From assembly GCA_039920165.1 (NCBI GenBank), contig JBDSEG010000081.1:1-20532 (forward strand): a stretch of DNA of 20,532 nucleotides. The letters are read 5' to 3'. Positions 7,432 through 14,749 of the stretch are shown in pieces (the stretch's first letter is position 1; every line of letters begins with the position of its first letter). The DNA is from JBDSEG01 sp039920165. GTDB lineage: Bacteria > Pseudomonadota > Gammaproteobacteria > Burkholderiales > Burkholderiaceae_C. The notes under the pieces were generated by a model. It was not told where the DNA came from, did no database searches, and was given only the letters and a program-made list of their open reading frames with translations. A program made the position numbers and the translations under genes.

Positions 7432-7434
7432 GGC

Positions 7435-8583
7435 ATGGCGCAGGTCCTCCACGACGTGCGGGTGGTCGAGCACGGCACCTTCATCACCGGGCCGGCGGCG
7501 GGGATGCTGCTCGCCGACCTGGGCGCCGATGTCGCAAAGGTCGAGCTGCCCGGCACAGGCGACCCGTTCCGCGCCTTCAAGGGCGGCTTGTACAGCCCGC
7601 ATTTCCAGACCTACAACCGCAACAAGCGCAGCGTGGCGCTCGATACCCGGCTGCCGATCCACCGGGAGCGCTTCGATGCGCTGGTGCGCGAGGCCGATAT
7701 CTATATCCAGAATTTCCGCCCCGGTTTTGCCGAGCAGATCGGCGCCGGCGAAGCACGCTTGCGCGCCCTGAACCCGCGACTCATCTATTGCGCGATCAGC
7801 GGCTGGGGCGCCGACGGACCGGCCGCGCAGCGTCCGGCCTACGACACCGTGGCGCAGGCGGCCAGCGGCTTTCTCGGCCTGCTCGTCAACCCCGAGAAAC
7901 CGCGCGTCACCGGCCCGGCGATCGCCGATGCGCTGACCGGCTTCTACGCGGCCTATGGCATTCTCGGCGCGTTACACGAGCGCGAGCGCACGGGGGTCGG
8001 GCGCACGGTCGCGGTCTCGATGTTCGAGGCCATGACGCACTTCAACCTCGACGCCTTCACGCATCTCTTCTCGGCCGGCGAGGTGATGGGGCCGTACAGC
8101 CGGCCGAGCGTCTCTCAGTCCTATGTGCTCGCCTGCCGCGACGGCAAGTGGATCGCGCTGCACATGTCGTCGCCACCGAAATTCTGGCAAGGACTCGCGG
8201 CGGCGATGGACCGACTGACGATCTTCGACGATCCGCGCTTCGCGACGCGCGAAGCGCGGATCACCCACCAGACCGACCTGATCGAGGTGCTGGGCGCGAT
8301 CTTTCTCGAGCGCGACCGCGCCGACTGGTGCGCGCGGCTCGAAGCGCGCGACGTGCCGTATGCCCCGATGTACAGCAGCGCCGAAGTGCCCGACGATGCG
8401 CAGGCGAAGCACCTTCAGCTGTTCGTCTCCGCCGACGTCCAGACCCAACACCCGACGCTCGGAACATTTCGAACCGTGCGCTCGCCGGTCAGTTTCGACG
8501 GCGAGCGCGCGTTGAAGGTGACGGCGCCGCCGCTGCTCGGCGAACACGACGACGATTTCCTCGCCGGCTGGCCGACGCGCTAG
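7435..8583 (+). CDS. CaiB/BaiF family III CoA-transferase
   Basis: A 382-residue cytoplasmic CoA-transferase that moves CoA between carboxylic acids through enzyme-anhydride and thioester intermediates. Family marks are VRVVEHGTFITGPAAGMLLADLGADVAKVELP at the N-terminus (seen in two adjoining pieces), YNRNKRSVALD, ADIYIQNFRPG, PRLIYCAISGWG and PAYDTVAQAASGF. The likely nucleophile is Asp165 in AIADALTGFYAAYG, matching the catalytic Asp of formyl-CoA transferase (Asp169). The C-terminal domain (WCARLEARDVPYAPM) is intact. It starts 3 bases after the citryl-CoA-lyase-like gene, which suggests that it activates the acid on which that protein acts. The acid is unknown; a ring-cleavage product is the natural guess. 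Formyl-CoA transferase for the oxalate module is a less likely alternative given its distance from oxc. Confidence 0.93.
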   Translation: MAQVLHDVRVVEHGTFITGPAAGMLLADLGADVAKVELPGTGDPFRAFKGGLYSPHFQTYNRNKRSVALDTRLPIHRERFDALVREADIYIQNFRPGFAEQIGAGEARLRALNPRLIYCAISGWGADGPAAQRPAYDTVAQAASGFLGLLVNPEKPRVTGPAIADALTGFYAAYGILGALHERERTGVGRTVAVSMFEAMTHFNLDAFTHLFSAGEVMGPYSRPSVSQSYVLACRDGKWIALHMSSPPKFWQGLAAAMDRLTIFDDPRFATREARITHQTDLIEVLGAIFLERDRADWCARLEARDVPYAPMYSSAEVPDDAQAKHLQLFVSADVQTQHPTLGTFRTVRSPVSFDGERALKVTAPPLLGEHDDDFLAGWPTR

Positions 8584-8614
8584 ACAATTCCAACAACCCC
8601 GAAGGAGACCGCCC

Positions 8615-9817
8615 ATGAATCCGATCCGACGCTTGCTTCTTCTTGCCGCTGCCGTCGGCACTGCGGCGCTTGTGACCAGCCCCGCCTTCGCGCAGGCCGG
8701 CACGCCGATCCGCATCGGCAGCACGCTCGCGCTGACCGGACCGCTGTCGGCCACGGCGATGACCCACAAGCTCGTCGGCGAAATCTATGTGGAGCAGTTG
8801 AATGCGCGCGGCGGCCTGCTCGGCCGCAAGGTCGAGTGGATCGTCAAGGACGACCAGTCCAAGCCCGACGTGGCGCGCACGCTGTACGAGCAGCTCGTCA
8901 CTTCGGACAAGGTCGACCTGCTGATGGGGCCTTATGCCACCGGCGCCATCCTGTCGGCGATGGGGGTCGCGCAGCGCTACAACAAGGTGCTGGTGCACCA
9001 CACCTTCGGCATCCCGTCGCTGGCGAAATACGAGATGGCCTTTCCGGCTTGGTCGCTCGGTGCCGAGCCCGGAACGACGGTGCCGAACATGGTCTTCGAT
9101 GCGCTCGCCGCGTCGCCCAAGCCGCCCAAGACGGTCGCCTTCGTGACCAGCAAATTCCCGTCCATCCACTTCATGACACTGGGTGCGCGCGAGATCGCGA
9201 AGAAGCGCGGCCTGAACGAGGTGCTGTTTCTCGAATGGGAATTCGGCAACCGCGATTTCGGCCCGATCGCCGCGCGCATCAAGGATGCCAAGCCCGACCT
9301 GGTGTGGATGGGCGATATCGCGCTCGAGGGCAACATGCTGCTCGATGCGATGAAGAAGATCGACTACGTGCCGCCGATCCACTTCCACACCTACCCGGCG
9401 CCGGGTCCGATGACCAAGTCGCCGGACGGCAACCACGCGCTGTCGCTGACGATCTTCGAGGAGCACGCGCCGTTCACCGCCAACCCGGTCGCGGCCGAGT
9501 TCGTCAAGGTCTTCAACGACCGCGCGGCCAAGGCCGGCCTTCCCGACACCTCGGTCGAGGTCCAGGCGGCCGCGTCGTACAGCGCCTGGCAGATCCTCGA
9601 AGCCGGCGTGAAGGGCGCCAACAGCCTGGACGACAAGGCGATCGGCGCCTGGCTCAAGGCCAACAAGGTCGACACCATCCAGGGCAAGCTGCGTTTTGAC
9701 GGTGCCGGCAACTACGGCGACGACCTGATGAAGCTGAAGCAGGTGCAAAACGGCAAGTGGCTCGTGGTCTGGCCTGCCGCCTCGGCCGCACCGGGGGCGA
9801 AGCTGCTGTCGCAGTGA
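8615..9817 (+). CDS. ABC transporter periplasmic binding protein, branched-chain amino acid type
   Basis: A 400-residue periplasmic binding protein of the Leu/Ile/Val type (type I periplasmic fold). The signal peptide MNPIRRLLLLAAA...SPAFA is cut after Ala26 by its A-x-A site. The mature protein starts with PIRIGSTLALTGPLS, followed by EQLNARGGLLGRKVEWIVKDDQS and LYEQLVTSDKVDLLMGPYATG, all standard. GAAGGAGA lies just upstream of the ATG. It precedes the livH, livM-livG and livF genes, so it supplies that importer. In catabolic operons this class often takes up aromatic acids or other carboxylates rather than leucine, so the ligand is probably the pathway's growth substrate (inference). A palindromic repeat separates it from livH, which may help keep its mRNA more abundant than that of the permeases. 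Confidence 0.93.
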   Translation: MNPIRRLLLLAAAVGTAALVTSPAFAQAGTPIRIGSTLALTGPLSATAMTHKLVGEIYVEQLNARGGLLGRKVEWIVKDDQSKPDVARTLYEQLVTSDKVDLLMGPYATGAILSAMGVAQRYNKVLVHHTFGIPSLAKYEMAFPAWSLGAEPGTTVPNMVFDALAASPKPPKTVAFVTSKFPSIHFMTLGAREIAKKRGLNEVLFLEWEFGNRDFGPIAARIKDAKPDLVWMGDIALEGNMLLDAMKKIDYVPPIHFHTYPAPGPMTKSPDGNHALSLTIFEEHAPFTANPVAAEFVKVFNDRAAKAGLPDTSVEVQAAASYSAWQILEAGVKGANSLDDKAIGAWLKANKVDTIQGKLRFDGAGNYGDDLMKLKQVQNGKWLVVWPAASAAPGAKLLSQ

Positions 9818-9849
9818 TTCGTCGCGCTGCTCGCCAGCGGGTCGGGCTC

Positions 9850-9957
9850 GGTAGAAATTCGGGACGCGAAGGCGCGAAGGGCGCGAAGAAGGGAACACCG
9901 CCAGTGCCTCTTCTTGCCTTTGCGAACTTCGCGTGCTTCGCGTCTTTGCGTCCGGTA
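9850..9957. repeat. Palindromic intergenic repeat, copy 2
   Basis: The left arm (9862-9888, built of three GCGAAG-containing units) pairs with the right arm (9926-9952) at 23 of 27 positions. The right arm shares TTCGCGT-N-CTTCGCGT and a nearby GGTAAC with the copy at 1904-1995. The 12-mer GGTAGAAATTCG (9850-9861) flanks the left arm; in the other copy the same 12-mer is inside the loop and inverted. The element occupies most of the 168-base gap between the binding-protein stop and livH, within the operon. Confidence 0.72.
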
Positions 9958-9985
9958 ACTTCGATGCCCATCGAGCCATGACGGC

Positions 9986-10843
9986 ATGACCCTTCCAAGC
10001 CTGAACCTGCTCGCCCAGTCGATCCTCTCGGGCATTTTCATCGGCAGCCTTTACGGACTGATCGGCCTGGGCCTCGGGCTTACCTGGGGTCTGCTGCGGC
10101 AGATTAATCTGGCGCATTTCGGGCTGGTCTTTCTCGCCGCGTATCTGACCTACCAGGGCGCGGCGAGCTGGCATCTCGATCCGCTGCTCGCGCTGCTCGT
10201 CATTCCGCCGGTCTTCTTTGGCATCGGTGTGGCGATGCAGTGGCTGCTCGCGCGGTTTTCCATTTCGCCGTTCAACTCGCTGCTCGTCACCTTCGGCATC
10301 ACGGTCGTGATCGAGAGCGCAATTCAGGGTATCTGGACGGCAGACTTTCGGCGTCTGGAGTCGAGCTACAACAGCCAGAAATTCGTGATCGCCGGGCTGT
10401 ATGTTCCGGTGCCGGAATTGCTCACGCTCGTGCTGTCCAGCGCGCTAGCGCTGGCGATCTGGGCCGCGCTGCGCTACACCGACCTCGGCCGCGCAATGCG
10501 TGCAATGGCCGAAGACGCACCGATCGCCGGGGCGTTCGGGATCGATTCGCGCCGGCTCTCGCTGCTGCTCGCCGGCACCTGCGCGGCGCTCGCTGCCGTG
10601 GCGGGCATCTGCCTCGCGCTGACCTTCACGCTCACGCCGTCGCAGATCTTCGCCTGGGTCGGGGTGGTGTTCGCGTGCGTGATGCTAGGCGGCCTCGGCA
10701 GCGCGCTCGGTCCGCTCGTCGCCGGGGTCGTGATCGGCGTGAGCGAAGCCCTGACGATGGCCGTCGCGTCACCGTCGTGGGCGCCCCTCGTCTCGTTCTC
10801 GTTGCTCATCGCAATGCTGCTGCTGCGGCCCGGCAAGGTATGA
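9986..10843 (+). CDS. livH: LivH-type ABC transporter permease
   Basis: An inner-membrane permease of 285 residues with about eight hydrophobic segments. It fits the LivH group: the opening LLAQSILSGIFIGSLYGLIGLGLGLTWG (seen in pieces), the LRQINLAHFG segment, the RYTDLGRAMRAMAEDAPIAG cytoplasmic loop that contacts the ATPase, and the closing VMLGGLGSALGPLVAGVVIG. It would form the translocation path with the LivM half of the next protein. ATG 9986 is the only sensible start; an ATG at 9978 is out of frame. Its stop overlaps the next ATG (ATGA, 10840-10843). The symbol is by family; the substrate is not necessarily branched-chain amino acids. Confidence 0.93.
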   Translation: MTLPSLNLLAQSILSGIFIGSLYGLIGLGLGLTWGLLRQINLAHFGLVFLAAYLTYQGAASWHLDPLLALLVIPPVFFGIGVAMQWLLARFSISPFNSLLVTFGITVVIESAIQGIWTADFRRLESSYNSQKFVIAGLYVPVPELLTLVLSSALALAIWAALRYTDLGRAMRAMAEDAPIAGAFGIDSRRLSLLLAGTCAALAAVAGICLALTFTLTPSQIFAWVGVVFACVMLGGLGSALGPLVAGVVIGVSEALTMAVASPSWAPLVSFSLLIAMLLLRPGKV

Positions 10844-12609
10844 GCAGCCGCCCCATCGCGCTCGCCATCGCGGCGGGCGGCGCGCTGCTCGCGGCGGTGC
10901 CATGGCTCGGCCTGCCGCCGTTTTACGAATCGTTCGGCTATCTCGTGCTGCACTGGTGCGTGCTCGCGCTGTCGTGGAACATCCTTTCGGGCTACTCGGG
11001 CTATTTTTCGTTCGGCCACGGCGCCTTCTTCGGCGTCGGCATGTATGCATCGGCCGGCTTGGCGGCGAATCTCGGCTGGCCGTTTCTCGCGACGCTGCCG
11101 GCCGCGGCGGCGGCTGCCGCGCTGCTCGGCCTTGCGCTCGGTGCGGTCGTGTTTCGGGTTCGTGCGGTGCGCGGCGAACTATTCGCGCTGCTCACGCTGG
11201 CCGTCACCTTCGTCGTCGCGACGCTGGTGCTTAATACGCGCATCGACGGCGGGCCCGGCATCTCGCTCGCCGGTGTCGCGATGCCCAAGATCGGGCCGAC
11301 CGCATCGGCGTCGATCTACCTGATGGCGCTCGCAGCGGCCGTCGCCACCCTCGTCGTCGCTTGGCGCGTGTACGCGTCCAAACTGGGCACCGGGCTGTTC
11401 GCAATCCACGACGACGAGGACGTGGCCGAGGTGATGGGCGTGCCGACGCTGCGGTACAAGCTCGCGGCCTTCGGCCTGTCGAGCGCGCTGGCGGGACTTG
11501 CCGGCGGCATCCACGCGCTGTTCGTCTCGTACGTGACGGCGGGCGAGACCTTCAACATCACGGTGCCGCTGACGGTCGTGCTGATGAGCGTGCTCGGCGG
11601 CACGCGCCACTGGGCCGGGCCGGCGGTTGGCGCGACGGTCATCACCTGCCTGCTGTATGCCTTCACCGCCGGCGACCACGCCGTCGCGGGCCGGGCCGCG
11701 GTCGGCGCTGTGCTGGTCGCGGTGATCCTTTTTTTACCGAGCGGCATCCTCGGCCGGTTCATGCGGCGCGATGGCGGCGCTGCGCCGCCGCCCGCGCCGG
11801 CGACGTCCCCGGTCGGCACGGTTTCAAGTCAATCGACAGTCGCCGGGCCGGCGCCCGCGCGCAGCCACACCGACCTGCTCGTCGTGAGCGATCTGCGCAA
11901 GGCGTTCAAGGGCGTGCAGGCGCTGGACGGCGTCAGCCTCACGGTGCGCGAGGGCGAGATCCTCGGCCTGCTCGGGCCGAACGGCTCGGGCAAGTCGACC
12001 TTCATCAATGTCGTGAGCGGTCATTACGCGGCCGAAGGTGGGCGGATCGCCTTCGCCGGGAACGAGCTGTCGCACCTGCCGGCGCACCGTATCGCACACG
12101 CCGGCATCGCCCGCACGTACCAGATCCCGCGCCCGTTCGCGCACCTCACCGTGCTTCAGAACGTCGCCCTGCCGGCGATGTTCGGCCGCGCCGCGCTGGC
12201 GCGCGCACAGGCCGAGCGCGAAGCCTGGCAGTGGCTCGAATTCACCGGCCTGCAGGACCGCGCGAATGCACTGCCCGAGGCGCTGAACCTGCACCAGCGC
12301 AAGTTTCTGGAACTCGCCCGCGCGCTGGCTGCGCGCCCGCGCCTGCTGCTGCTCGACGAGGTGCTGTCGGGCCTCACGCCGGGCGAGATCAACGAGGCGG
12401 TCGCGCTCGTACGGCGCATCCGCGAGGGCGGCGCGAGCATCGTCTTCGTCGAGCACGTGATGCGCGCCGTGATGGCGCTGGCCGACCGCATCGCCGTGCT
12501 CGACCACGGCAAGCTGATCGCGATTGGCGCGCCGGCCGAGGTGATGAACCACCCCGAGGTGGTGAGCGCCTACCTGGGCAAGCAGCCGGCGGGGCGGCGC
12601 GATGCTTGA
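10840..12609 (+). CDS. LivM-LivG fusion: ABC permease joined to ATPase
   Basis: One 589-residue reading frame holds two subunits that are usually separate. Residues 1-310 are a LivM permease (LSWNILSGYSGYFSFGHGAFFG, AIHDDEDVAEVMGVPTLRYK, VVLMSVLGGTRHWAGPAVGA). A Pro/Ala-rich linker follows (about 312-345). The rest is a LivG ATPase: Walker A GPNGSGKST at 379-387 with Lys385, Walker B LLLLDE with Asp506 and Glu507, and switch His539 in FVEHVM. The ABC signature reads LNLHQ (482-486) in place of LSxGQ, a departure in an otherwise intact ATPase. It is coupled to livH by ATGA and to livF by an 8-base overlap. The fusion is continuous, with no sign of a frameshift. Confidence 0.93.
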   Translation: MSSRPIALAIAAGGALLAAVPWLGLPPFYESFGYLVLHWCVLALSWNILSGYSGYFSFGHGAFFGVGMYASAGLAANLGWPFLATLPAAAAAAALLGLALGAVVFRVRAVRGELFALLTLAVTFVVATLVLNTRIDGGPGISLAGVAMPKIGPTASASIYLMALAAAVATLVVAWRVYASKLGTGLFAIHDDEDVAEVMGVPTLRYKLAAFGLSSALAGLAGGIHALFVSYVTAGETFNITVPLTVVLMSVLGGTRHWAGPAVGATVITCLLYAFTAGDHAVAGRAAVGAVLVAVILFLPSGILGRFMRRDGGAAPPPAPATSPVGTVSSQSTVAGPAPARSHTDLLVVSDLRKAFKGVQALDGVSLTVREGEILGLLGPNGSGKSTFINVVSGHYAAEGGRIAFAGNELSHLPAHRIAHAGIARTYQIPRPFAHLTVLQNVALPAMFGRAALARAQAEREAWQWLEFTGLQDRANALPEALNLHQRKFLELARALAARPRLLLLDEVLSGLTPGEINEAVALVRRIREGGASIVFVEHVMRAVMALADRIAVLDHGKLIAIGAPAEVMNHPEVVSAYLGKQPAGRRDA

Positions 12610-13321
12610 GGTCGATGCGATCTCGGTCGACCACGGCGCGGCGCGCGCGCTGTGGGAAGTCTCGCTGCAGGTCGGCGCGGGTGAACTGCTGTGCGTCGTC
12701 GGGCCGAATGCGGCCGGCAAGACCACGCTCATCAATACCATCGCCGGGCTGCACCGCGCGCGCCAAGGCCGCCTGCGCTTCGAAGGCGCGGATATCACGC
12801 GGCTCGCGGCGCACCGCTTTTGCGAGGTCGGCATCGCGCTGGTTCCAGAAGGCCGGCGCCTGTTCACCGGCATGAGCGTGCGCGACAACCTCGAGCTGGG
12901 CAGCTTCATCGCGCGCGCAAGGCCGCAGCGCGCAGCCCGCCTGGCGCAGGTGCTGGCGCTCTTCCCGGCGCTCGAAGAAAAACTCGCGCGCCCTGCCGGC
13001 ACGCTGTCGGGCGGGCAGCAGCAGATGGTCGCGATCGGCCGCGCGCTGATGGCCGGCCCGCGCCTGCTGCTGCTCGACGAGCCCTCGCTCGGCCTCGCAC
13101 CGCGCATCGTCCAGGAGATGTTCGATGCGATCCGCGCCATCCATGCGCAGGGTACCTCGGTGCTGCTGGTCGAGCAGAACGTCGCGATGGCGTTCGACGT
13201 CGCACAGCGCGCCTGCGTGCTCGAGGAAGGCCGCATCGTGGCCGAAGGCCGGGCCGACGAACTGCGCGGGCGCCCCGAGATCCGCCGCGCCTATCTCGGC
13301 CTGGACAATGCCGCGGCATGA
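12602..13321 (+). CDS. livF: LivF-type ABC transporter ATPase
   Basis: A 239-residue cytoplasmic ATPase, the usual LivF length. Walker A is GPNAAGKT (34-41, Lys40), the signature LSGGQ is at 135-139, and Walker B is RLLLLDEPSLGLAP with the switch His replaced by Gln in LLVEQNV, which is normal for LivF. LVPEGRRLFTGMSVRDNLELG is the standard Q-loop-side segment. It forms a heterodimer with the LivG half of the preceding fusion. Its intact signature matters because the LivG half has a degenerate one. It overlaps the previous stop by 8 bases and the next start by 4. Confidence 0.94.
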   Translation: MLEVDAISVDHGAARALWEVSLQVGAGELLCVVGPNAAGKTTLINTIAGLHRARQGRLRFEGADITRLAAHRFCEVGIALVPEGRRLFTGMSVRDNLELGSFIARARPQRAARLAQVLALFPALEEKLARPAGTLSGGQQQMVAIGRALMAGPRLLLLDEPSLGLAPRIVQEMFDAIRAIHAQGTSVLLVEQNVAMAFDVAQRACVLEEGRIVAEGRADELRGRPEIRRAYLGLDNAAA

Positions 13322-14565
13322 AGTCCGACCTCGCCCGCATGCAGGCGATCGCGCTAGCGCTGCTGGTCGGCGCGGGCCTGCTGTACGGCATCGCCTCGGC
13401 GCTGCAGGCGCGCCATCCGGCCTGGGCCTATGCGGCAGCCTTCGGCGAGGCCGCGATGATCGGCGCGATCGCCGACTGGTTCGCGGTGGTGGCTTTGTTT
13501 CGCCACCCGCTTGGCTTGCCGATTCCGCATACCGCGGTCATCCCGAGCAACAAGGACCGCATCGGCGAGAACCTCGCGACCTTCATCTGCGCCAACTTCC
13601 TCGCCACGCCGCAGGTGCTGGCCAAGATCGAGGCCTTCGGCCCGGCCGCTCGGCTGGCCAACTGGCTGGCCGATCCGGTGCGCGCCGGGCAGGCGGCGTT
13701 GCATCTGGGCGCGGCGCTGCGCTATGTGCTGGCGTCGTTCGATGACCGGCGCGTGCGCCGCTTCGTCGGCAATGCGCTGCTCGGTCGGATCGAACGCATC
13801 GATGGCGCGACGCTTGCCGGTCGGCTGCTGGATGCGCTGACGACGCGCGGTCACCACCAGGCGCTGCTCGATGCGCTGCTGCGCAAGCTGGCGCTGGTGC
13901 TCGACGAGGAGAGCGTGAAGGAGCGCGTCGCCGACGTCGTCGCGAGCGAGGTTCAGTACCTGCGCGTGCTCGGCCTGGACCGCGTGGCAGGTCGCTTTGC
14001 GACAAACAAGATGGTTGCCGGCGTGGTGCGCCTGGTCGGCGAGATGGCGCAGGACCCGCAGCACCCGCTGCGGCTCGAATTCGACGCCTTCGTCGTGGGC
14101 CTGGTCGGGCGGCTGCAGCACGACCCCGAATTGCGCGAGCGCGCTGCGCAGGTGCAGCGCGAACTGCTCGCCACGCCGGCCCTCGCCCGCGAGGTTCGCG
14201 GCCTGTGGCGCGACGCCGTCGCGTGGGCGCGTGCCGACCTCGAAAGTCCGCAATCGCACCTTCGCGAGCGCTTCGCTGCGGGACTTGCGCAGGTCGGCGC
14301 GACGCTGCAGTGCGACGCCGCGATGCGCGGCTGGATCGACGAGCAGTTGCTGACGGCGGCGCCGCGCTGGATCGACCGTTACCGCGAAGATATCCGCCGC
14401 TATATCGTGGCCCGCGTGGCCGACTGGAATGCGGACGAGATGACGCGTGAACTCGAACGCAATATCGGCCGCGACCTGCAGTTCATTCGCATCAACGGCA
14501 CCCTCGTCGGCGGCCTGGCGGGGCTTGCGATCCATGCGACGACGCAGTTCGCAAGAGCGCTGTGA
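13318..14565 (+). CDS. DUF445-family membrane protein (YjiN-like)
   Basis: A 415-residue inner-membrane protein of the DUF445 family. The N-terminus has two hydrophobic segments (MQAIALALLVGAGLLYGI; then AAMIGAIADWFAVVALFRHP, followed by IPHTAVIPSNKDRIGENLATFI), which is the family hallmark. The middle is a long, charged, mostly helical region with many DPxxR and ELRER-type helices. The C-terminus ends IRINGTLVGGLAGLAIHA, a third membrane segment also typical of the family. Its function is unknown in all species as far as I know. It starts within the livF stop (ATGA), so it is translated with the importer, an unusual partner. It may be a passenger at the operon end or an accessory for envelope function. 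Confidence 0.9.
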   Translation: MKSDLARMQAIALALLVGAGLLYGIASALQARHPAWAYAAAFGEAAMIGAIADWFAVVALFRHPLGLPIPHTAVIPSNKDRIGENLATFICANFLATPQVLAKIEAFGPAARLANWLADPVRAGQAALHLGAALRYVLASFDDRRVRRFVGNALLGRIERIDGATLAGRLLDALTTRGHHQALLDALLRKLALVLDEESVKERVADVVASEVQYLRVLGLDRVAGRFATNKMVAGVVRLVGEMAQDPQHPLRLEFDAFVVGLVGRLQHDPELRERAAQVQRELLATPALAREVRGLWRDAVAWARADLESPQSHLRERFAAGLAQVGATLQCDAAMRGWIDEQLLTAAPRWIDRYREDIRRYIVARVADWNADEMTRELERNIGRDLQFIRINGTLVGGLAGLAIHATTQFARAL

Positions 14566-14642
14566 GGCGGTTGCACTGCACGCTCGACGAGGGTCGAAGT
14601 CGTCGGACTAGGGGCCAACCCTGATGGGGTCTTCGCTAAAAA

Positions 14643-14656
14643 TTGACCGCGGTCAA
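14643..14656 (+). promoter_or_regulatory. Fnr-type palindrome upstream of tctC
   Basis: The perfect 14-bp palindrome TTGACCGCGGTCAA lies about 100 bases before the tctC ATG. It has the geometry of an Fnr box (TTGAT-N4-ATCAA) with C/G at the fifth position. The identical sequence occurs at 19702-19715 in the Crp/Fnr-regulator/oxc divergent region. By the class II spacing seen there, the -10 box here would be CAGCAT (14679-14684), with A2 and T6 conserved, and transcription would start near 14691. Binding by the regulator encoded at 19064-19678 is inference. Confidence 0.65.
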
Positions 14657-14749
14657 GCTCGTTGCGTGCGGATGGTCGCAGCATCCTCGATTGAACTTTC
14701 GGCCTCGGTTCGACACAGAAGCCACTCCGCTCACAACGTAGGAGACAAG

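Noticed and set aside
7435..8583. The family III CoA-transferase as the formyl-CoA transferase (frc) of the oxalate module
   Set aside because: It belongs to the dioxygenase operon by spacing, lies over 11 kb from oxc, and lacks the length of Frc (about 428 residues).
8489..10174. Long minus-strand open frame (561 codons) over the ABC binding-protein gene
   Set aside because: It is antisense to a clear family member, its translation is low-complexity Arg/Asp/Gly-rich, and it shows no family motif. Long antisense frames are expected from high-GC codon use.
14585..14605. Hairpin CGACGA/TCGTCG after the DUF445 gene as a terminator
   Set aside because: Only six pairs, a nine-base loop and no T-tract; too weak to call.
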